A stretch of DNA of 64,000 bases. Source: Oceanobacillus piezotolerans (GTDB lineage Bacteria > Bacillota > Bacilli > Bacillales > Amphibacillaceae). Location: NCBI RefSeq assembly GCF_003665065.1, contig NZ_RCHR01000002.1, positions 186,001-250,000 on the forward strand. Reading direction: 5' to 3'. Position numbers and translations under genes: made by a program. This document shows positions 10,556 to 21,477 of the stretch, in pieces. Below the pieces are notes generated by a model. That model was not told where the DNA came from, searched no databases, and saw only the letters and a program-made list of their open reading frames with translations. Positions within the stretch are counted from its first letter, which is position 1, and every line of letters starts with the position of its first letter.

Positions 10556-11491
10556 CTATTCTATATCATTTGAATGTTCTATCATGTTAGTTAACCGATC
10601 TGAAAACTCCTCGGCAGCATTGACTCCCATTCGTTTTAAACGGAAATTCATTGCAGCCACTTCAATAATAACGGCAAGGTTTCGGCCTGGCCTGACTGGA
10701 ATCGTTGCCTTTGGAAGAGCCACATCCATAATTTTCATTGTATCCTCATCTAACCCCAGACGGTCATACTGTTTCTTTTCATCCCAATTTTCAAGATTAA
10801 CTACCATCGATATCTTTTTATAACTGCGAACTGCACCCGCGCCAAACAATGTCATTACATTGATAATTCCTAATCCGCGTATTTCAAGCATGTGCTCAAT
10901 TAATGGTGGTGAATTCCCGATTAGTGTGTCGTAATCTTCTTGTCTTATTTCCACGTTATCATCGGCCACAAGACGATGTCCACGCTTCACTAGCTCCAGA
11001 GCTGTTTCACTTTTACCAACTCCACTTTGCCCTGTAATCAGAACACCAACACCATAAATATCGACTAGAACTCCATGAATGGCAGTAAATGGAGCGAATT
11101 TTGCCTCTAAGTAATTGGTTAATCGACTGATCACTCTGGTTGTTTTGCGAGGTGAAAGTAAAATTGGCACTCCAGTTTGATCAGCTGCTTCTATTAATAC
11201 TTCTGGAACTTTCATTCCCCTGGAAATAACGATACCTGGTGTGACATCCGTACACAATTGTTCCACCCTGTCTTTTTGTTCTTCTTCAGTTAGATCAAGG
11301 AAATAGGTCATCTCCGTTTTTCCAATTAATTGCAAACGTTCTTTTGGATAATATTTAAAGTACCCGGTCATTTCTATACCAGGGCGTGAAATATCACTTG
11401 TGATAATTTCTCTATGTATCCCATCTTTCCCTGCCACTAGGGTCAGATTAAAAGTTTCTAATAAGTCTTTCGTACGTACCATTGTTCCCAT
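10556..11491 (-). CDS. hprK: HPr kinase/phosphorylase
   Basis: 311-residue bifunctional enzyme that phosphorylates HPr (and Crh) on Ser46 using ATP or PPi and removes the phosphate with Pi. The C-terminal catalytic domain has the P-loop GQSGVGKS (154-161), His139, and the signature [19 protein letters not shown]. Start ATG 11491, 11 bases after AGGAGG; an ATG three codons later (11482) is a less well spaced alternative. HPr-Ser-P is the CcpA corepressor, so this gene controls the cre at glpF (6449). First gene of hprK-lgt. Confidence 0.97.
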   Translation of the reverse strand: MGTMVRTKDLLETFNLTLVAGKDGIHREIITSDISRPGIEMTGYFKYYPKERLQLIGKTEMTYFLDLTEEEQKDRVEQLCTDVTPGIVISRGMKVPEVLIEAADQTGVPILLSPRKTTRVISRLTNYLEAKFAPFTAIHGVLVDIYGVGVLITGQSGVGKSETALELVKRGHRLVADDNVEIRQEDYDTLIGNSPPLIEHMLEIRGLGIINVMTLFGAGAVRSYKKISMVVNLENWDEKKQYDRLGLDEDTMKIMDVALPKATIPVRPGRNLAVIIEVAAMNFRLKRMGVNAAEEFSDRLTNMIEHSNDIE

Positions 11492-11863
11492 TCTTTTTAT
11501 GTCCTCCTTTGGATACGCTAGCTGTTTTTAATTGTAGCATAAAACGTTTAAGTGATACACTTGAGCGTTTGATCGGAACCAAAAAGTTTTTGTAAATATT
11601 TTATTTCATTCAGTGCGAGTTATATTTTCTCTACTATTTCGTACTAATAAACTGTGTTCATTTTGTGCAGATAATATCCATCTGAATCATGGACTTCATA
11701 CGCTTAAGATTCCTTAATAAAAAGTCAGCAGTGTAGGAATACACTGCTGACTTTAGTAAGTTAGGTATTTATAAAATCCCAGCTGAGAAAAGGATTGGGA
11801 ATAGCCAAGTTCTTAGCCTTACCAATAATAGAAAAAACTAACGCATTAGCCGAAAGTAAGCTT
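11492..11863. other. Intergenic region upstream of hprK
   Basis: AT-rich and gene-free. It holds the hprK ribosome binding site (AGGAGG 11503-11508) and the bshB2 terminator (11716-11754). No promoter matched well enough to list. Confidence 0.7.
11716..11754 (-). terminator. Intrinsic terminator downstream of bshB2
   Basis: A perfect 15-bp stem (AAAGTCAGCAGTGTA 11721-11735 with 11740-11754) and GGAA loop. On the minus strand it runs into TTTTTATT, so it ends the yojF-bshB2 transcript before hprK. Confidence 0.9.
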
Positions 11864-12529
11864 TTAATATTTCCATACATAGAATCTCTCTATGCCAAGG
11901 TTTTGCTTTGCTAATTCGTTTAAATCACTTTGAATATTATCTGCATTTCTATATTGACTAATCACGCCAATAGCTTGGGAAGCATGAGCTAATATGGCTT
12001 TAATCTTTTTATCAAAATACTTCTCAATGTCGTTTTTAATATCAGGCGTACCCAATTTTTCCAGAGTATCATTTGAAAATGCCTGAGCCCAGACTGTTGG
12101 ACGGTTCTCAGGTTCAATTAGACTAACTGCTTCAATAGCGGCTGCTCCATAAGCATTATGGTCAGGATGCACTGCAAACCCAGGATAATGTGTAATGACT
12201 AAGCTAGGATTTATTTTGTCCAAGTAAGTTTTGATGTGGTGAGCTACTTGCCTTCTGTCTTCAAATTCAATAGTTTTATCACGGTAACCGAGCATTTCTA
12301 ATTCCATATCCAAAATATTGCATGCATCCATGAGTTCTTGTTTTCTTATTTCAGGTAATGTTTCTCTATTGGCAAAGGTCGGATTCCCCATATTTCTTCC
12401 CATTTCTCCCAGTGTTCCACATAAGTAAGTAACAGGAACTCCCTCCGACCGAAACTTCGCTACAGTTCCTGCAGCTCCAAATGATTCGTCATCTGGATGT
12501 GGATAAATAACCACTACATGCTTTTCCAT
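11864..12529 (-). CDS. bshB2: Bacillithiol biosynthesis deacetylase BshB2 (YojG)
   Basis: 221-residue LmbE/PIG-L family zinc deacetylase that removes acetyl from GlcNAc-malate to give GlcN-malate, the second step of bacillithiol synthesis. The metal site is visible as HPDDE (His11, Asp13, Asp14) and the downstream HPDHNAYG. Length equals B. subtilis YojG. It follows yojF by 72 bases, the conserved pair that separates BshB2 from the paralogue BshB1, and ends at a strong terminator. Bacillithiol is the thiol buffer of Bacillaceae. Confidence 0.92.
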   Translation of the reverse strand: MEKHVVVIYPHPDDESFGAAGTVAKFRSEGVPVTYLCGTLGEMGRNMGNPTFANRETLPEIRKQELMDACNILDMELEMLGYRDKTIEFEDRRQVAHHIKTYLDKINPSLVITHYPGFAVHPDHNAYGAAAIEAVSLIEPENRPTVWAQAFSNDTLEKLGTPDIKNDIEKYFDKKIKAILAHASQAIGVISQYRNADNIQSDLNELAKQNLGIERFYVWKY

Positions 12530-12601
12530 ACTTCACCATTCCTTCACGAGTATCTATCATATTCTACTAGAAATCATCAATCAGCCCTTCTTAAACGTGC
12601 A

Positions 12602-12952
12602 CTAGTAACTAAACGGAGTTTCACTTATTTGAAGAGATACCATTAATCGTCCTTCACGGTCGTGGCCTGCCATTAATAATTTCGAATCAAGCATTTCCCA
12701 GTCTGTTAACCCTTCCGCATAAATCCAGCCTATCTCCATTTTTAAGCCAACACGAAAAGACTTTCCATCTCCAACGATTTTTGCTTGGTGATAAGAGGCC
12801 TTTGCATTTCGGATGTATGCACCAACATTATATTTGTCCTGATTGAAGTGACTTGCATATGCCCCATTTGTCGTTTCAAGATGTATGTAAATTTGCTTAT
12901 TCTTAAAATGTTCTAGTTTGTCTTGTACCTTATCGATTTCAATTGGTTTCAT
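12602..12952 (-). CDS. yojF: YojF family protein (DUF1806)
   Basis: 116-residue soluble protein of unknown biochemical function, almost always found beside bshB2/yojG. The frame is open to 13009, but the only good ribosome site (GGAGGAACGAAG) precedes ATG 12952, which gives the usual N-terminus MKPIEIDKVQ. The conserved core is HLETTNGAYASH, then AYIRNAKASYHQAKI and GWIYAEGLTDWE. A role with bacillithiol is inferred only from gene pairing. Confidence 0.88.
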   Translation of the reverse strand: MKPIEIDKVQDKLEHFKNKQIYIHLETTNGAYASHFNQDKYNVGAYIRNAKASYHQAKIVGDGKSFRVGLKMEIGWIYAEGLTDWEMLDSKLLMAGHDREGRLMVSLQISETPFSY

Positions 12953-13142
12953 CTTCGTTCCTCCAATTCCTTGTAAATAAATGTTACCCAATGAGGAAGG
13001 GATAGTCAAAGTTTTTATACGGTTAATATAATTAATTTTGGTATTTGGCTAACTCTGTAAGATTTTACCGCCTCCATTATTTTAGATAATAGTCCTGCCT
13101 CTCTCGTTGTTTGCTTGCTACGTAAAGTAGTCCATCATATGA

Positions 13143-13171
13143 AAACAGCAACCTGTTCCAGGCTGCTGTTT
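13143..13171 (-). terminator. Intrinsic terminator after uvrA
   Basis: AAACAGCA (13143-13150) pairs with TGCTGTTT, with an inner CCTG/CAGG pair and TTC loop. On the minus strand it is followed by TTTTC, six bases beyond the uvrA stop. Confidence 0.75.
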
Positions 13172-13177
13172 CTGATG

Positions 13178-16057
13178 TTACTTTGTACTGACTTCTTCTT
13201 TTTCTGCCAAATATGACTCCATTCTGCTTCTGTCTCGTTCGATAACTGTTTTTAGATATTTTCCAGTATAGGAAACATCGGAGGCATCAGCGATTTGTTC
13301 TGGCGTACCGGTAGCAACTATTTGTCCTCCGTTGTCTCCTCCTTCAGGTCCAAGGTCAATAATGTGATCAGCACATTTAATGACATCTAAATTATGCTCT
13401 ATAATTAATACGGTGTCACCATTATCAACCAGACGCTGCAATACAGCTAAAAGCCGCTTAATGTCATGTATGTGCAACCCTGTTGTTGGCTCATCCAAAA
13501 TATAAAAAGTTTTACCTGTAGAACGTTTGTGCAGTTCACTTGCTAATTTCACACGTTGAGCTTCCCCGCCAGAGAGTGTGGTTGCTGATTGTCCTAATCG
13601 GACATAGCCTAGACCAACGTCTGCCAGTGTTTGAATTTTCCGCTTAATCTTCGGAATCGCAGAGAAAAAGTCCAATGCTTCTTCAATACGCATTTCTAAT
13701 ACATCTGCAATGTTTTTTCCTTTGTATTTTACTTCTAATGTTTCGCGATTATAGCGTTTTCCATGGCATACCTCACAAGGAACATAGACATCTGGTAAGA
13801 AGTGCATTTCAATTTTAATAATTCCGTCTCCATTACAGGCCTCACAGCGTCCGCCTTTCACATTAAAGCTAAAGCGACCTTTTTTATATCCGCGAACTTT
13901 CGCCTCATTGGTTTGAGAAAAAACATCACGAATATCATCAAATACACCTGTATATGTTGCCGGATTTGATCTTGGTGTACGACCAATTGGGGATTGGTCA
14001 ATATCGATTACTTTATCAACATATTCCAACCCTTTGATTTTCTTATGCTGACCCGGCTTGTGTTTGCCACGATAAAGCTGTTTAGAAAGAGATTTATAGA
14101 GAATCTCATTTACTAAGGTACTTTTACCAGAGCCAGATACGCCTGTTACGACAGTTAATAAACCAATTGGAATCTTGACTGATACATTCTTCAAGTTGTT
14201 CTCTGTTGCTCCGATTATTTCCAATTTACGCTTATCTGCTTTTCGCCGTTGTGTTGGTAATGAAATAAAATCATTTCCAGATAAATATCTGCCTGTTATA
14301 GAATTCTCGTTTTTCATCACATTTTCTGGCGTATCGCTGGCAATTACTTCACCGCCATGCTCTCCTGCACCTGGTCCAATATCGATTAGCCAATCTGCTG
14401 CAAGCATGGTATCCTCGTCATGTTCTACAACGATTAAAGAATTATCTAAATCACGCATTTGCTTTAATGCTCCGATTAAGCGATCATTATCACGCTGGTG
14501 CAACCCAATGGATGGCTCATCAAGTACATATAGGACACCAGTCAATGCGGAGCCGATTTGGGTAGCTAGGCGAATTCGCTGTGCTTCCCCTCCCGATAGT
14601 GTTCCTGCTTTTCTCGATAATGTTAAGTATTCCAAGCCTACCGTATCAAGGAAATTAAGCCGATCTTCTATTTCTTTTAAAATCATCTTTGCTATTTGTT
14701 GTTCTTTCTCTGACAGTTCAAGTCCATGAAAGAAGTCCTTTGCTTCCACAATAGAATAATCGGTTACATTACTAATATGTAATCCATTAACCTTAACTGC
14801 CAAAGCTTCTTCTTTTAAACGATGTCCTTTACAAGTATTACATTTTTTTTCAGACATATACTTTTCTAACGTATCACGGATAAAATCAGAAGAAGTTTCT
14901 CTGTAGCGGCGCGCGACATTGTTCATAACCCCTTCGAAATAAATATGACTGTCATGCTTTTTGCCAAATTCACTTTCATAATAAAAATGGATTTGCTCTG
15001 TGCCGCTTCCATATAAAATTTTATCCATTTGATCCTTTGGAATATCCTTAACAGGAATATCCATGTTGATGTCATAGTGATCACAAACGCTTTTTAGCAA
15101 CTGTGGGTAATATTTTGAACTAACTGGCTCCCATGGTGCGATAGCTCCTTTATTTAAGGATAGATCCCAATCAGGTATCACCAATTCCAGGTCCACTTCC
15201 AACTTACTTCCTAAACCGTCACAGCTCGGACATGCACCAAATGGACTGTTAAAGGAGAATAGGCGTGGCTCAAGCTCTCCAATAGAGAAGCCGCAAATGG
15301 GACATGCATGGTTTTCACTGAAAATTAATTCCTCTTCACCCATTACATCCACAATAATGTTTCCACTTCCTAATCCTAATGCTGTTTCGATTGAATCACT
15401 TAGTCTACCTTCAATTCCTGGCTTGACAACCACACGGTCGACAACAACTTCTATAGAATGTTTTTTGTTCTTATCTAGTTTAATTTCTTCTGTTACTTCA
15501 CGCATTTCCTTATCTACACGTATACGTACATATCCTTCTTTTTTTAGTGTTTCAAGCACTTTTACATGCTCACCCTTACGCCCAGATATAACCGGTGCAA
15601 GAATCTGCATTTTTGTACGTTCCGGGTATTCCATAACCCGGTCAACCATTTGCTGAATCGTTTGAGAGGAGATTTCGATTCCATGTTTCGGACAAATGGG
15701 ATGACCTACACGTGCAAATAATAAACGTAAATAATCATAGATTTCTGTTACGGTACCAACTGTAGATCTAGGGTTTTTACTTGTGGTCTTTTGATCAATC
15801 GAAATTGCAGGGGATAGACCATCAATGGCATCGACATCCGGCTTATCCATTTGGCCTAAAAATTGCCTAGCATAAGAAGACAGGGATTCTACATATCTTC
15901 GTTGTCCTTCTGCATAAATTGTATCAAAAGCAAGAGAAGATTTCCCAGAACCAGATAGCCCTGTAATAACAACAAGGCTATTCTTTGGAATTTTTACATC
16001 TATATCCTTTAGATTATTGGTTCTCGCTCCCTGGATTTGAATATATTTATTTGCCAT
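13178..16057 (-). CDS. uvrA: Excinuclease ABC subunit A
   Basis: Damage-sensing ATPase of nucleotide excision repair; loads UvrB at lesions. It has two ABC modules: P-loops GLSGSGKSS near the N-terminus and GVSGSGKST in the second half, each with an LSGGEAQR signature, plus zinc-finger cysteine pairs (CPICGF..CPSCDG and [14 protein letters not shown]). I favour ATG 16057, which gives the usual [12 protein letters not shown] start and 959 residues. An in-frame GTG at 16069 sits in a GTGA overlap with the uvrB stop, but its SD is too close. It is coupled to uvrB and ends at a terminator. Confidence 0.97.
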   Translation of the reverse strand: MANKYIQIQGARTNNLKDIDVKIPKNSLVVITGLSGSGKSSLAFDTIYAEGQRRYVESLSSYARQFLGQMDKPDVDAIDGLSPAISIDQKTTSKNPRSTVGTVTEIYDYLRLLFARVGHPICPKHGIEISSQTIQQMVDRVMEYPERTKMQILAPVISGRKGEHVKVLETLKKEGYVRIRVDKEMREVTEEIKLDKNKKHSIEVVVDRVVVKPGIEGRLSDSIETALGLGSGNIIVDVMGEEELIFSENHACPICGFSIGELEPRLFSFNSPFGACPSCDGLGSKLEVDLELVIPDWDLSLNKGAIAPWEPVSSKYYPQLLKSVCDHYDINMDIPVKDIPKDQMDKILYGSGTEQIHFYYESEFGKKHDSHIYFEGVMNNVARRYRETSSDFIRDTLEKYMSEKKCNTCKGHRLKEEALAVKVNGLHISNVTDYSIVEAKDFFHGLELSEKEQQIAKMILKEIEDRLNFLDTVGLEYLTLSRKAGTLSGGEAQRIRLATQIGSALTGVLYVLDEPSIGLHQRDNDRLIGALKQMRDLDNSLIVVEHDEDTMLAADWLIDIGPGAGEHGGEVIASDTPENVMKNENSITGRYLSGNDFISLPTQRRKADKRKLEIIGATENNLKNVSVKIPIGLLTVVTGVSGSGKSTLVNEILYKSLSKQLYRGKHKPGQHKKIKGLEYVDKVIDIDQSPIGRTPRSNPATYTGVFDDIRDVFSQTNEAKVRGYKKGRFSFNVKGGRCEACNGDGIIKIEMHFLPDVYVPCEVCHGKRYNRETLEVKYKGKNIADVLEMRIEEALDFFSAIPKIKRKIQTLADVGLGYVRLGQSATTLSGGEAQRVKLASELHKRSTGKTFYILDEPTTGLHIHDIKRLLAVLQRLVDNGDTVLIIEHNLDVIKCADHIIDLGPEGGDNGGQIVATGTPEQIADASDVSYTGKYLKTVIERDRSRMESYLAEKEEVSTK

Positions 16058-16065
16058 TTCGTTTC

Positions 16066-18048
16066 TCACGCTCCAGCTTTCAATTCTAGTATAATATCAC
16101 GAAGCTCCGCTGCTTTTTCAAAATCAAGCGCTTTGGCAGCTTCTCTCATTTCCTTTTCCATTTGCTCTATGATCTTTTCCTTCTCTTTCACTGGAAGGTT
16201 TGCAATTTGTTTCGATTTACTATCATATTGCTCCAATTCCTCTGCAGCAACTGTTGCACGAATAGAGTCTCGAATATCCTTCTTAATTGTCTTCGGTGTA
16301 ATGTTATGTTCTTTATTATAGGCAATCTGCTTTTCTCTCCGACGATATGTTTCATCAATTGCTTTTCGCATAGAATCCGTGATTTTATCTGCATACATAA
16401 TAACACGCCCATTTTCATTACGCGCTGCACGTCCCATCGTCTGGATTAAAGAACGTTCTGAACGCAAGAACCCTTCTTTGTCTGCATCCAAGATGGCGAC
16501 AAGCGATACTTCAGGAATATCCAATCCTTCTCTTAATAGATTAATACCAATTAACACATCATACTTACCAAGGCGTAAATCACGAATAATTTCTGTTCTT
16601 TCTAATGTTTTAATTTCTGAGTGAAGGTAGGCAACTTTCATGCCTATTTCTTTCAAGTAATCTGTTAGGTCCTCAGACATTTTCTTCGTTAAAGTAGTAA
16701 TAAGCACTCGTTCATTTCGATCGATGCGCATATTAATTTCTCCAATTAAGTTATCAATCTGCCCTTCAATTGGGCGAACCTCTACTTCAGGATCAAGCAA
16801 TCCAGTTGGACGAATGATTTGTTCCGTCATCTTCGGAGTATGCTCCAGCTCATATGGACCAGGAGTTGCGGAGACATAAACAAGCTGATGGGCTTTTTCC
16901 TCAAATTCCTCAAACTTTAATGGACGATTATCCAGGGCAGAAGGTAAACGGAAGCCATGGTCTACTAAAACTTGCTTTCTCGCTTGGTCACCGTTATACA
17001 TACCACGAATCTGTGGAAGGGTTACGTGAGACTCGTCAATGACAATTAATGAATCCTCTGGGAAATAATCCAGTAATGTATAAGGTGTTGCACCAGCTTC
17101 TCTTAAAGTCAGATGTCTGGAATAGTTCTCAATCCCAGAACAGAATCCCATTTCCCGCATCATTTCCAAGTCATAGTTAGTCCGTTGCTCGAGACGCTGT
17201 GCTTCAAGTAATTTATTATCATCGCGTAACGTTTTTAATCGTTCTTCCAATTCTTTTTCAATATTAGCAATCGCAAGTTTCATCTTCTCTTCACGAGTAA
17301 CGAAGTGAGATGCTGGGAATATTGCTACATGTTCTCTGTCTCCTATAATTTCGCCCGTTAGTGCATCTACTTCACGAATTCGATCAATTTCATCCCCGAA
17401 AAATTCAACGCGTATGCAGTGCTCTTCTTTAGATGCAGGAATAATTTCAACAGAATCTCCACGAACCCGAAATGTCCCACGTTGAAAATTGATATCATTT
17501 CTTGCATATTGAACATCTACGAGATCCCGCAATAACTGGTCACGGTCCTTTTCCATCCCCATTCGCAAGGATAATACTTGGCTTCCATATTCTTCTGGGG
17601 AACCTAGACCGTATATACATGAAACACTGGCAACGATCAGTACATCGTTTCTTTCAAACAATGCTGATGTTGCCGAGTGGCGAAGTTTATCAATCTCATC
17701 ATTAATACTTGCATCCTTTTCAATAAATGTATCTGTTGACGGCACATATGCCTCAGGCTGGTAATAATCATAATAACTTACAAAATACTCAACTGCATTA
17801 TTTGGAAAGAACTCCTTAAATTCACTATATAATTGACCTGCAAGGGTTTTGTTGTGAGCAATCACCAATGTAGGTTTATTAATTTCTTTAATTACATTGG
17901 AAATGGTAAACGTCTTTCCTGTTCCCGTTGCACCAAGTAATGTCTGATGACGTTTTCCAGCATGTATATTCTCTGTTATTTCCTGAATTGCTCGAGGCTG
18001 GTCACCAGAAGGTTCATACTTTGATACAAGCTCAAACTTCTTATTCAA
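16066..18048 (-). CDS. uvrB: Excinuclease ABC subunit B
   Basis: 660-residue helicase-like subunit that verifies damage and recruits UvrC. Seen: P-loop [10 protein letters not shown] (about 39-48), the DNA-inserting beta-hairpin [16 protein letters not shown] box, helicase motif [11 protein letters not shown], and the C-terminal UvrC-binding helix pair ending near residue 655. It starts with TTG 18048 after GGAGGCGG. B. subtilis has csbA just upstream; here 247 bases of non-coding DNA with an inverted repeat replace it. First gene of uvrB-uvrA. Confidence 0.97.
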   Translation of the reverse strand: MNKKFELVSKYEPSGDQPRAIQEITENIHAGKRHQTLLGATGTGKTFTISNVIKEINKPTLVIAHNKTLAGQLYSEFKEFFPNNAVEYFVSYYDYYQPEAYVPSTDTFIEKDASINDEIDKLRHSATSALFERNDVLIVASVSCIYGLGSPEEYGSQVLSLRMGMEKDRDQLLRDLVDVQYARNDINFQRGTFRVRGDSVEIIPASKEEHCIRVEFFGDEIDRIREVDALTGEIIGDREHVAIFPASHFVTREEKMKLAIANIEKELEERLKTLRDDNKLLEAQRLEQRTNYDLEMMREMGFCSGIENYSRHLTLREAGATPYTLLDYFPEDSLIVIDESHVTLPQIRGMYNGDQARKQVLVDHGFRLPSALDNRPLKFEEFEEKAHQLVYVSATPGPYELEHTPKMTEQIIRPTGLLDPEVEVRPIEGQIDNLIGEINMRIDRNERVLITTLTKKMSEDLTDYLKEIGMKVAYLHSEIKTLERTEIIRDLRLGKYDVLIGINLLREGLDIPEVSLVAILDADKEGFLRSERSLIQTMGRAARNENGRVIMYADKITDSMRKAIDETYRRREKQIAYNKEHNITPKTIKKDIRDSIRATVAAEELEQYDSKSKQIANLPVKEKEKIIEQMEKEMREAAKALDFEKAAELRDIILELKAGA

Positions 18049-18183
18049 AACATTCCGCCTCCGTTCCGTTCTTAACTATCCATACTATATCATATTTTAT
18101 CATAAAATCGAACAGATATTCGATTGAATTGCTCATATTAATATTTTACCCATATTCATACCTATCAAATCATACGCAAAATG

Positions 18184-18287
18184 ACTTCTATCTTAATAGT
18201 TACTGTTCAAAAACTCAGGTAAAATAGGATGCTTGACTTTCCGTTTATATTACCTTCCTTTTAAAACACAAACTATTAGATAGAAGT
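18184..18287. repeat. Long-spaced inverted repeat between minJ and uvrB
   Basis: ACTTCTATCTTAATAGTT (18184-18201) and AACTATTAGATAGAAGT (18271-18287) are complementary apart from one extra base, with 69 bases between them. The pair lies just after the minJ stop, and there is no T-run behind it on the minus strand (CATTTTGCG). It could be a long-looped RNA structure or the ends of a decayed small element. Confidence 0.6.
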
Positions 18288-18295
18288 CCTTATAA

Positions 18296-19486
18296 TCAAT
18301 TTGCTGCTTGTTTATTTAAATGATGCGGGGCTGATGCAAATACAAAACCAAGTTCGTGATGATCCCCTTCATACATCGCTCCTTGAACGAACCGTACTTC
18401 CTTGGCATCATCCAGAACATCGAGCTTGAAGTATGCTCCACTTGCCTGCAATGCAAGATAAAAGTCTTTTTCTGTATAAACTCTTTTTCCATTTACTTTT
18501 GCGATCGTTTCTCCAACGAATACATTTAAGCGGCTTGCTGTTGTTCCGGGAATAATCCCAACAATCTTTAATCCATCGTTTTCTGGCTGGAAATAAGCCA
18601 TATTTGTACGGTCTTGAGTTCGAAAACGATAACGGATAAATTCCTTACCAGTAATAGCTAAAATGACAGAAGCAAACGATAGCCAAACAGCATAGATGCT
18701 GGCAGCTGCCAAGACTGTAACAACAATAGCTAACAGAAGAATTTGTTTTGCTTGCCTTTTTGCAGCATGAATTGGTAAGCTTCCTTTTACAGAAAAATCA
18801 ATCCCTACTAGCATCGGAAATAGAATAAGAGAAAATGAAGTTTGGCCAAAATCTAACATTGGCCAATAATCACCTATAGGACCTATTAATCCAGTTGGAA
18901 GAAGAGTAAAAAATGGAATAATAGCCATTCGTTTTACTTGGTGCTTGCCAATCCAGATACCACGATTACTTAAAGTCAGGCTTGGAAATGTTTCATTACG
19001 CTTCACTGTAAAAGTAAGAAATGCTTCCACAAATAAGAAGATACCTAATAGAATGGATAAGGCTGTAAAATTAGTTTCTGAAAATAAATCGGGATTCAGC
19101 ACTGTCTGATTTTCCATTAGAAACGGCAAAAATAACAATACAAGGTATGTAACCCCGATTGTATAGGCTACAGACAATGTATGAAAATGTAAAAAAATAC
19201 TTAATATAATCGTTATAATTGCTAAAAGCAATAGACTTTCGTAGGGAATTACCATACCTATTCCAAGCGAAATAATAGAAACAATAAGGCCAAAAATAAT
19301 AGAAAGCTTCCATGAACCTTTCCATTCAGAAAAAACATCAAAAATCTTGGTACCAAAATCTAATCTTTCTTTTTTGATTCTTCTTATACCAGCTAATACT
19401 ATTAAAAAGAATGCCCAATATAAAAGTGGATTCAAAAATACTCTTCCTATTCCCTTCCCTAATTCAAAAGCCCATTCTTCAACCAT
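18296..19486 (-). CDS. minJ: MinJ-like cell-division topology protein with PDZ domain
   Basis: 396 residues, against 397 in B. subtilis MinJ. The first about 290 residues carry roughly eight hydrophobic segments. The C-terminal about 90 residues form a PDZ domain (LKIVGIIPGTTASRLNVFVGETIAKVNGKRVYTEKDFYLALQ). In B. subtilis MinJ bridges DivIVA and MinCD at poles and septa and also affects swarming. The position beside ctpB and ftsEX is conserved. Start ATG 19486 with GGAAGGTG upstream. Identification rests on architecture, length and synteny; sequence identity was not measured. Confidence 0.85.
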   Translation of the reverse strand: MVEEWAFELGKGIGRVFLNPLLYWAFFLIVLAGIRRIKKERLDFGTKIFDVFSEWKGSWKLSIIFGLIVSIISLGIGMVIPYESLLLLAIITIILSIFLHFHTLSVAYTIGVTYLVLLFLPFLMENQTVLNPDLFSETNFTALSILLGIFLFVEAFLTFTVKRNETFPSLTLSNRGIWIGKHQVKRMAIIPFFTLLPTGLIGPIGDYWPMLDFGQTSFSLILFPMLVGIDFSVKGSLPIHAAKRQAKQILLLAIVVTVLAAASIYAVWLSFASVILAITGKEFIRYRFRTQDRTNMAYFQPENDGLKIVGIIPGTTASRLNVFVGETIAKVNGKRVYTEKDFYLALQASGAYFKLDVLDDAKEVRFVQGAMYEGDHHELGFVFASAPHHLNKQAAN

Positions 19487-19570
19487 CTAATCACCTTCCT
19501 AACATCGATGCCTAACTATTGATATATTCTATTTAAATTCGTCATTATCCTGCTTATTTCAGCGGAATGA

Positions 19571-19600
19571 AAAAGAAAGTCCGTGGGGACTACCCACGGA
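19571..19600 (-). terminator. Intrinsic terminator after ctpB
   Basis: TCCGTGGG (19580-19587) pairs with CCCACGGA (19593-19600) around GACTA. On the minus strand it is followed by CTTTCTTTTTC. It separates ctpB from minJ. Confidence 0.8.
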
Positions 19601-19663
19601 TTTAATCTAATCTGTCTAAGTATCGATTTTGTTGTCGTTATTTCCCTGGTAATAATCTCCTAC

Positions 19664-21127
19664 TTATTTATACAATTGGTCTAATGCTTTATCTAGTTGA
19701 ATATCGTTTTCACCATTGCGGATACTTTCTACAACTTTTGCCTCTATGACACCAGCAGTTTCTTTATCAATTACACCAGTAGTTTTCAGCTTATAATCGG
19801 CTTGGAACTTACGAACTGCTTCTTCTGTCTCCTTGCTAAAGTAGCCGTCTGTTCTTCCGGTTTGATACCCTAATCCATCCAGCATAATCTGTGCATTCTC
19901 GATTGCCTCATCGGATTGATCAAAGCTGAGAGGTTCTTCTATAACAATTGGATTCGCATAGTAATAATCCGGCTGACTTACCTCTATAGTTGGCTCTACA
20001 CCTTTCTCGTTGATCCACTCACCATTTGGTGAAAGCCATTTATTTGTTGTGAGTTTTATTGAGCTGCCGTCTCCCATTGGTACCGCTTGCTGGACGGTAC
20101 CTTTTCCATAACTGGTGTGACCAACAACATCATACCCTAATTCTTTGAGTGCTACTGCAATAATTTCAGATGCGGAAGCACTTCCTTCATCGATCAACAC
20201 ACTGACGGGGTATCCTTTTTTCTCAGATAAATTGGAATAGAATGGAGTACGATTTCCGTCTGCATCCTCAATCTGTATGTAAGGAATATCCTCTGGGACA
20301 AACATAGAAAGTATTTCTTCTGTCACATTTAATAACCCGCCTGGATTTCCTCGTACATCAATAACCAGCCCTTCGATTCCTTCTTCTTCTAGTGCATCTA
20401 GCTGTGTTTTAAATTCTTCTGCAGTTTTTTCTGAGAAATTCGTAATTTCGATAATTCCGGTCAGCTTGCCATCCACCTCTTGCTGTTCACTATAAACGGT
20501 TTCAACTGGAATTTCATCACGAACAATGGTTACATCAAACGGTTTTGCACCTGCACGGAGAATTTCTAAAACTACTTCCGATCCTTTTTCCCCACGAATT
20601 TTGGCAACTGCCTCATTTAAATTGAGACCCTCTAAACTCTTTCCATCAACAGATAACACCTGATCATTTGGACGCAGCCCGGCTTTTTCAGCTGGTGAAT
20701 CTTTAATTGGTGCGACTATGGTGACAATGTTATTGACCATACTAACCTCAGCACCTATTCCTTCAAACGAAGATTCAATTTGGTCATTAAATTGACTATT
20801 GGTTTCTACATCTAAATAAGAGCTATGTGGATCCTCAAGTGTAGCTAACATTCCTTCGATAGCACCTTCAATTAGTTGTGTATCATCAATATCCTCAATA
20901 TAATTTTGTTGAATTAATGAGTACGCCTGAGCAACCTTATTTAAATTCTCTGGCGTTTCACCTTTTTCTTTGTTTTTAGCAGTTTGTGAGTCATCATTTG
21001 CAGCAAAATCCAATGAAGACTCTGTATTATTAGAAGGGGCAACTTGCAAGAATATATATGAACCAGCAACGCCTACCAATAAAGCCGCAACTAATAAGAG
21101 AGTTAAGTGGGATTTTTTTATTTTCAT
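19664..21127 (-). CDS. ctpB: Carboxy-terminal processing protease CtpB (S41, PDZ, PG-binding)
   Basis: 487-residue exported serine protease. Order: N-terminal signal anchor (about 8-28), a cap helix region, PDZ domain (about 115-190, with DSPAEKAGLRPNDQVLSVDG), the S41 core with Ser in DEGSASASEI and Lys in GHTSYGKGTVQQ forming the Ser-Lys dyad, and a C-terminal peptidoglycan-binding domain (GYQTGRTDGYFSKETEEAVRKFQ). In B. subtilis CtpB cleaves SpoIVFA to trigger sigma-K. Here it follows the M23 gene of the ftsEX cluster. Start ATG 21127 with GAGGTG. Confidence 0.92.
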   Translation of the reverse strand: MKIKKSHLTLLLVAALLVGVAGSYIFLQVAPSNNTESSLDFAANDDSQTAKNKEKGETPENLNKVAQAYSLIQQNYIEDIDDTQLIEGAIEGMLATLEDPHSSYLDVETNSQFNDQIESSFEGIGAEVSMVNNIVTIVAPIKDSPAEKAGLRPNDQVLSVDGKSLEGLNLNEAVAKIRGEKGSEVVLEILRAGAKPFDVTIVRDEIPVETVYSEQQEVDGKLTGIIEITNFSEKTAEEFKTQLDALEEEGIEGLVIDVRGNPGGLLNVTEEILSMFVPEDIPYIQIEDADGNRTPFYSNLSEKKGYPVSVLIDEGSASASEIIAVALKELGYDVVGHTSYGKGTVQQAVPMGDGSSIKLTTNKWLSPNGEWINEKGVEPTIEVSQPDYYYANPIVIEEPLSFDQSDEAIENAQIMLDGLGYQTGRTDGYFSKETEEAVRKFQADYKLKTTGVIDKETAGVIEAKVVESIRNGENDIQLDKALDQLYK

Positions 21128-21477
21128 TTTTTCACCTCAATAAATTGTAATAATAGAATCCTTCCATTCTGTGCTTCCATAAGTATTATTTTACCTTAAT
21201 TAAACAATTATAACTAACAACACTATCATATTATATTTCAGAAAATGTAAAATACCCTTATTTATAGAAAATTCTGTAACGCGACGGATACATTTTGTTC
21301 TTTTTTCTTATATTAGGGACGTGAAACATGAACTGCCTAAGCGAATTCTAACGTATTAAAAATGATACCATTATATATCCAATATGACTATGATTTTAAC
21401 CCGCATTAGGTAAACTGAGTAGTCAAGAAAAAAGAAAGACACCGCACTGGCATGTGCAATGTCTTTTCTCTAGTTTC
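21128..21477. other. Intergenic region between the M23 gene and ctpB
   Basis: Gene-free. It holds the M23 terminator (21435-21466) and an isolated TATAAT (minus strand, 21230-21235) that may be the ctpB -10 box; I see no convincing -35 at 17 bases. Confidence 0.5.
21428..21466 (-). terminator. Intrinsic terminator after the M23 hydrolase gene
   Basis: AAAGACA (21435-21441) pairs with TGTCTTT (21460-21466), with an inner GCAC/GTGC pair. On the minus strand it is followed by CTTTTTTCTTG, just beyond the stop at 21478. Confidence 0.85.

Noticed and set aside
14175..14729. 184-residue plus frame antisense to uvrA
   Set aside because: uvrA on the minus strand has full motifs here; the antisense frame has no recognisable domain or ribosome site.
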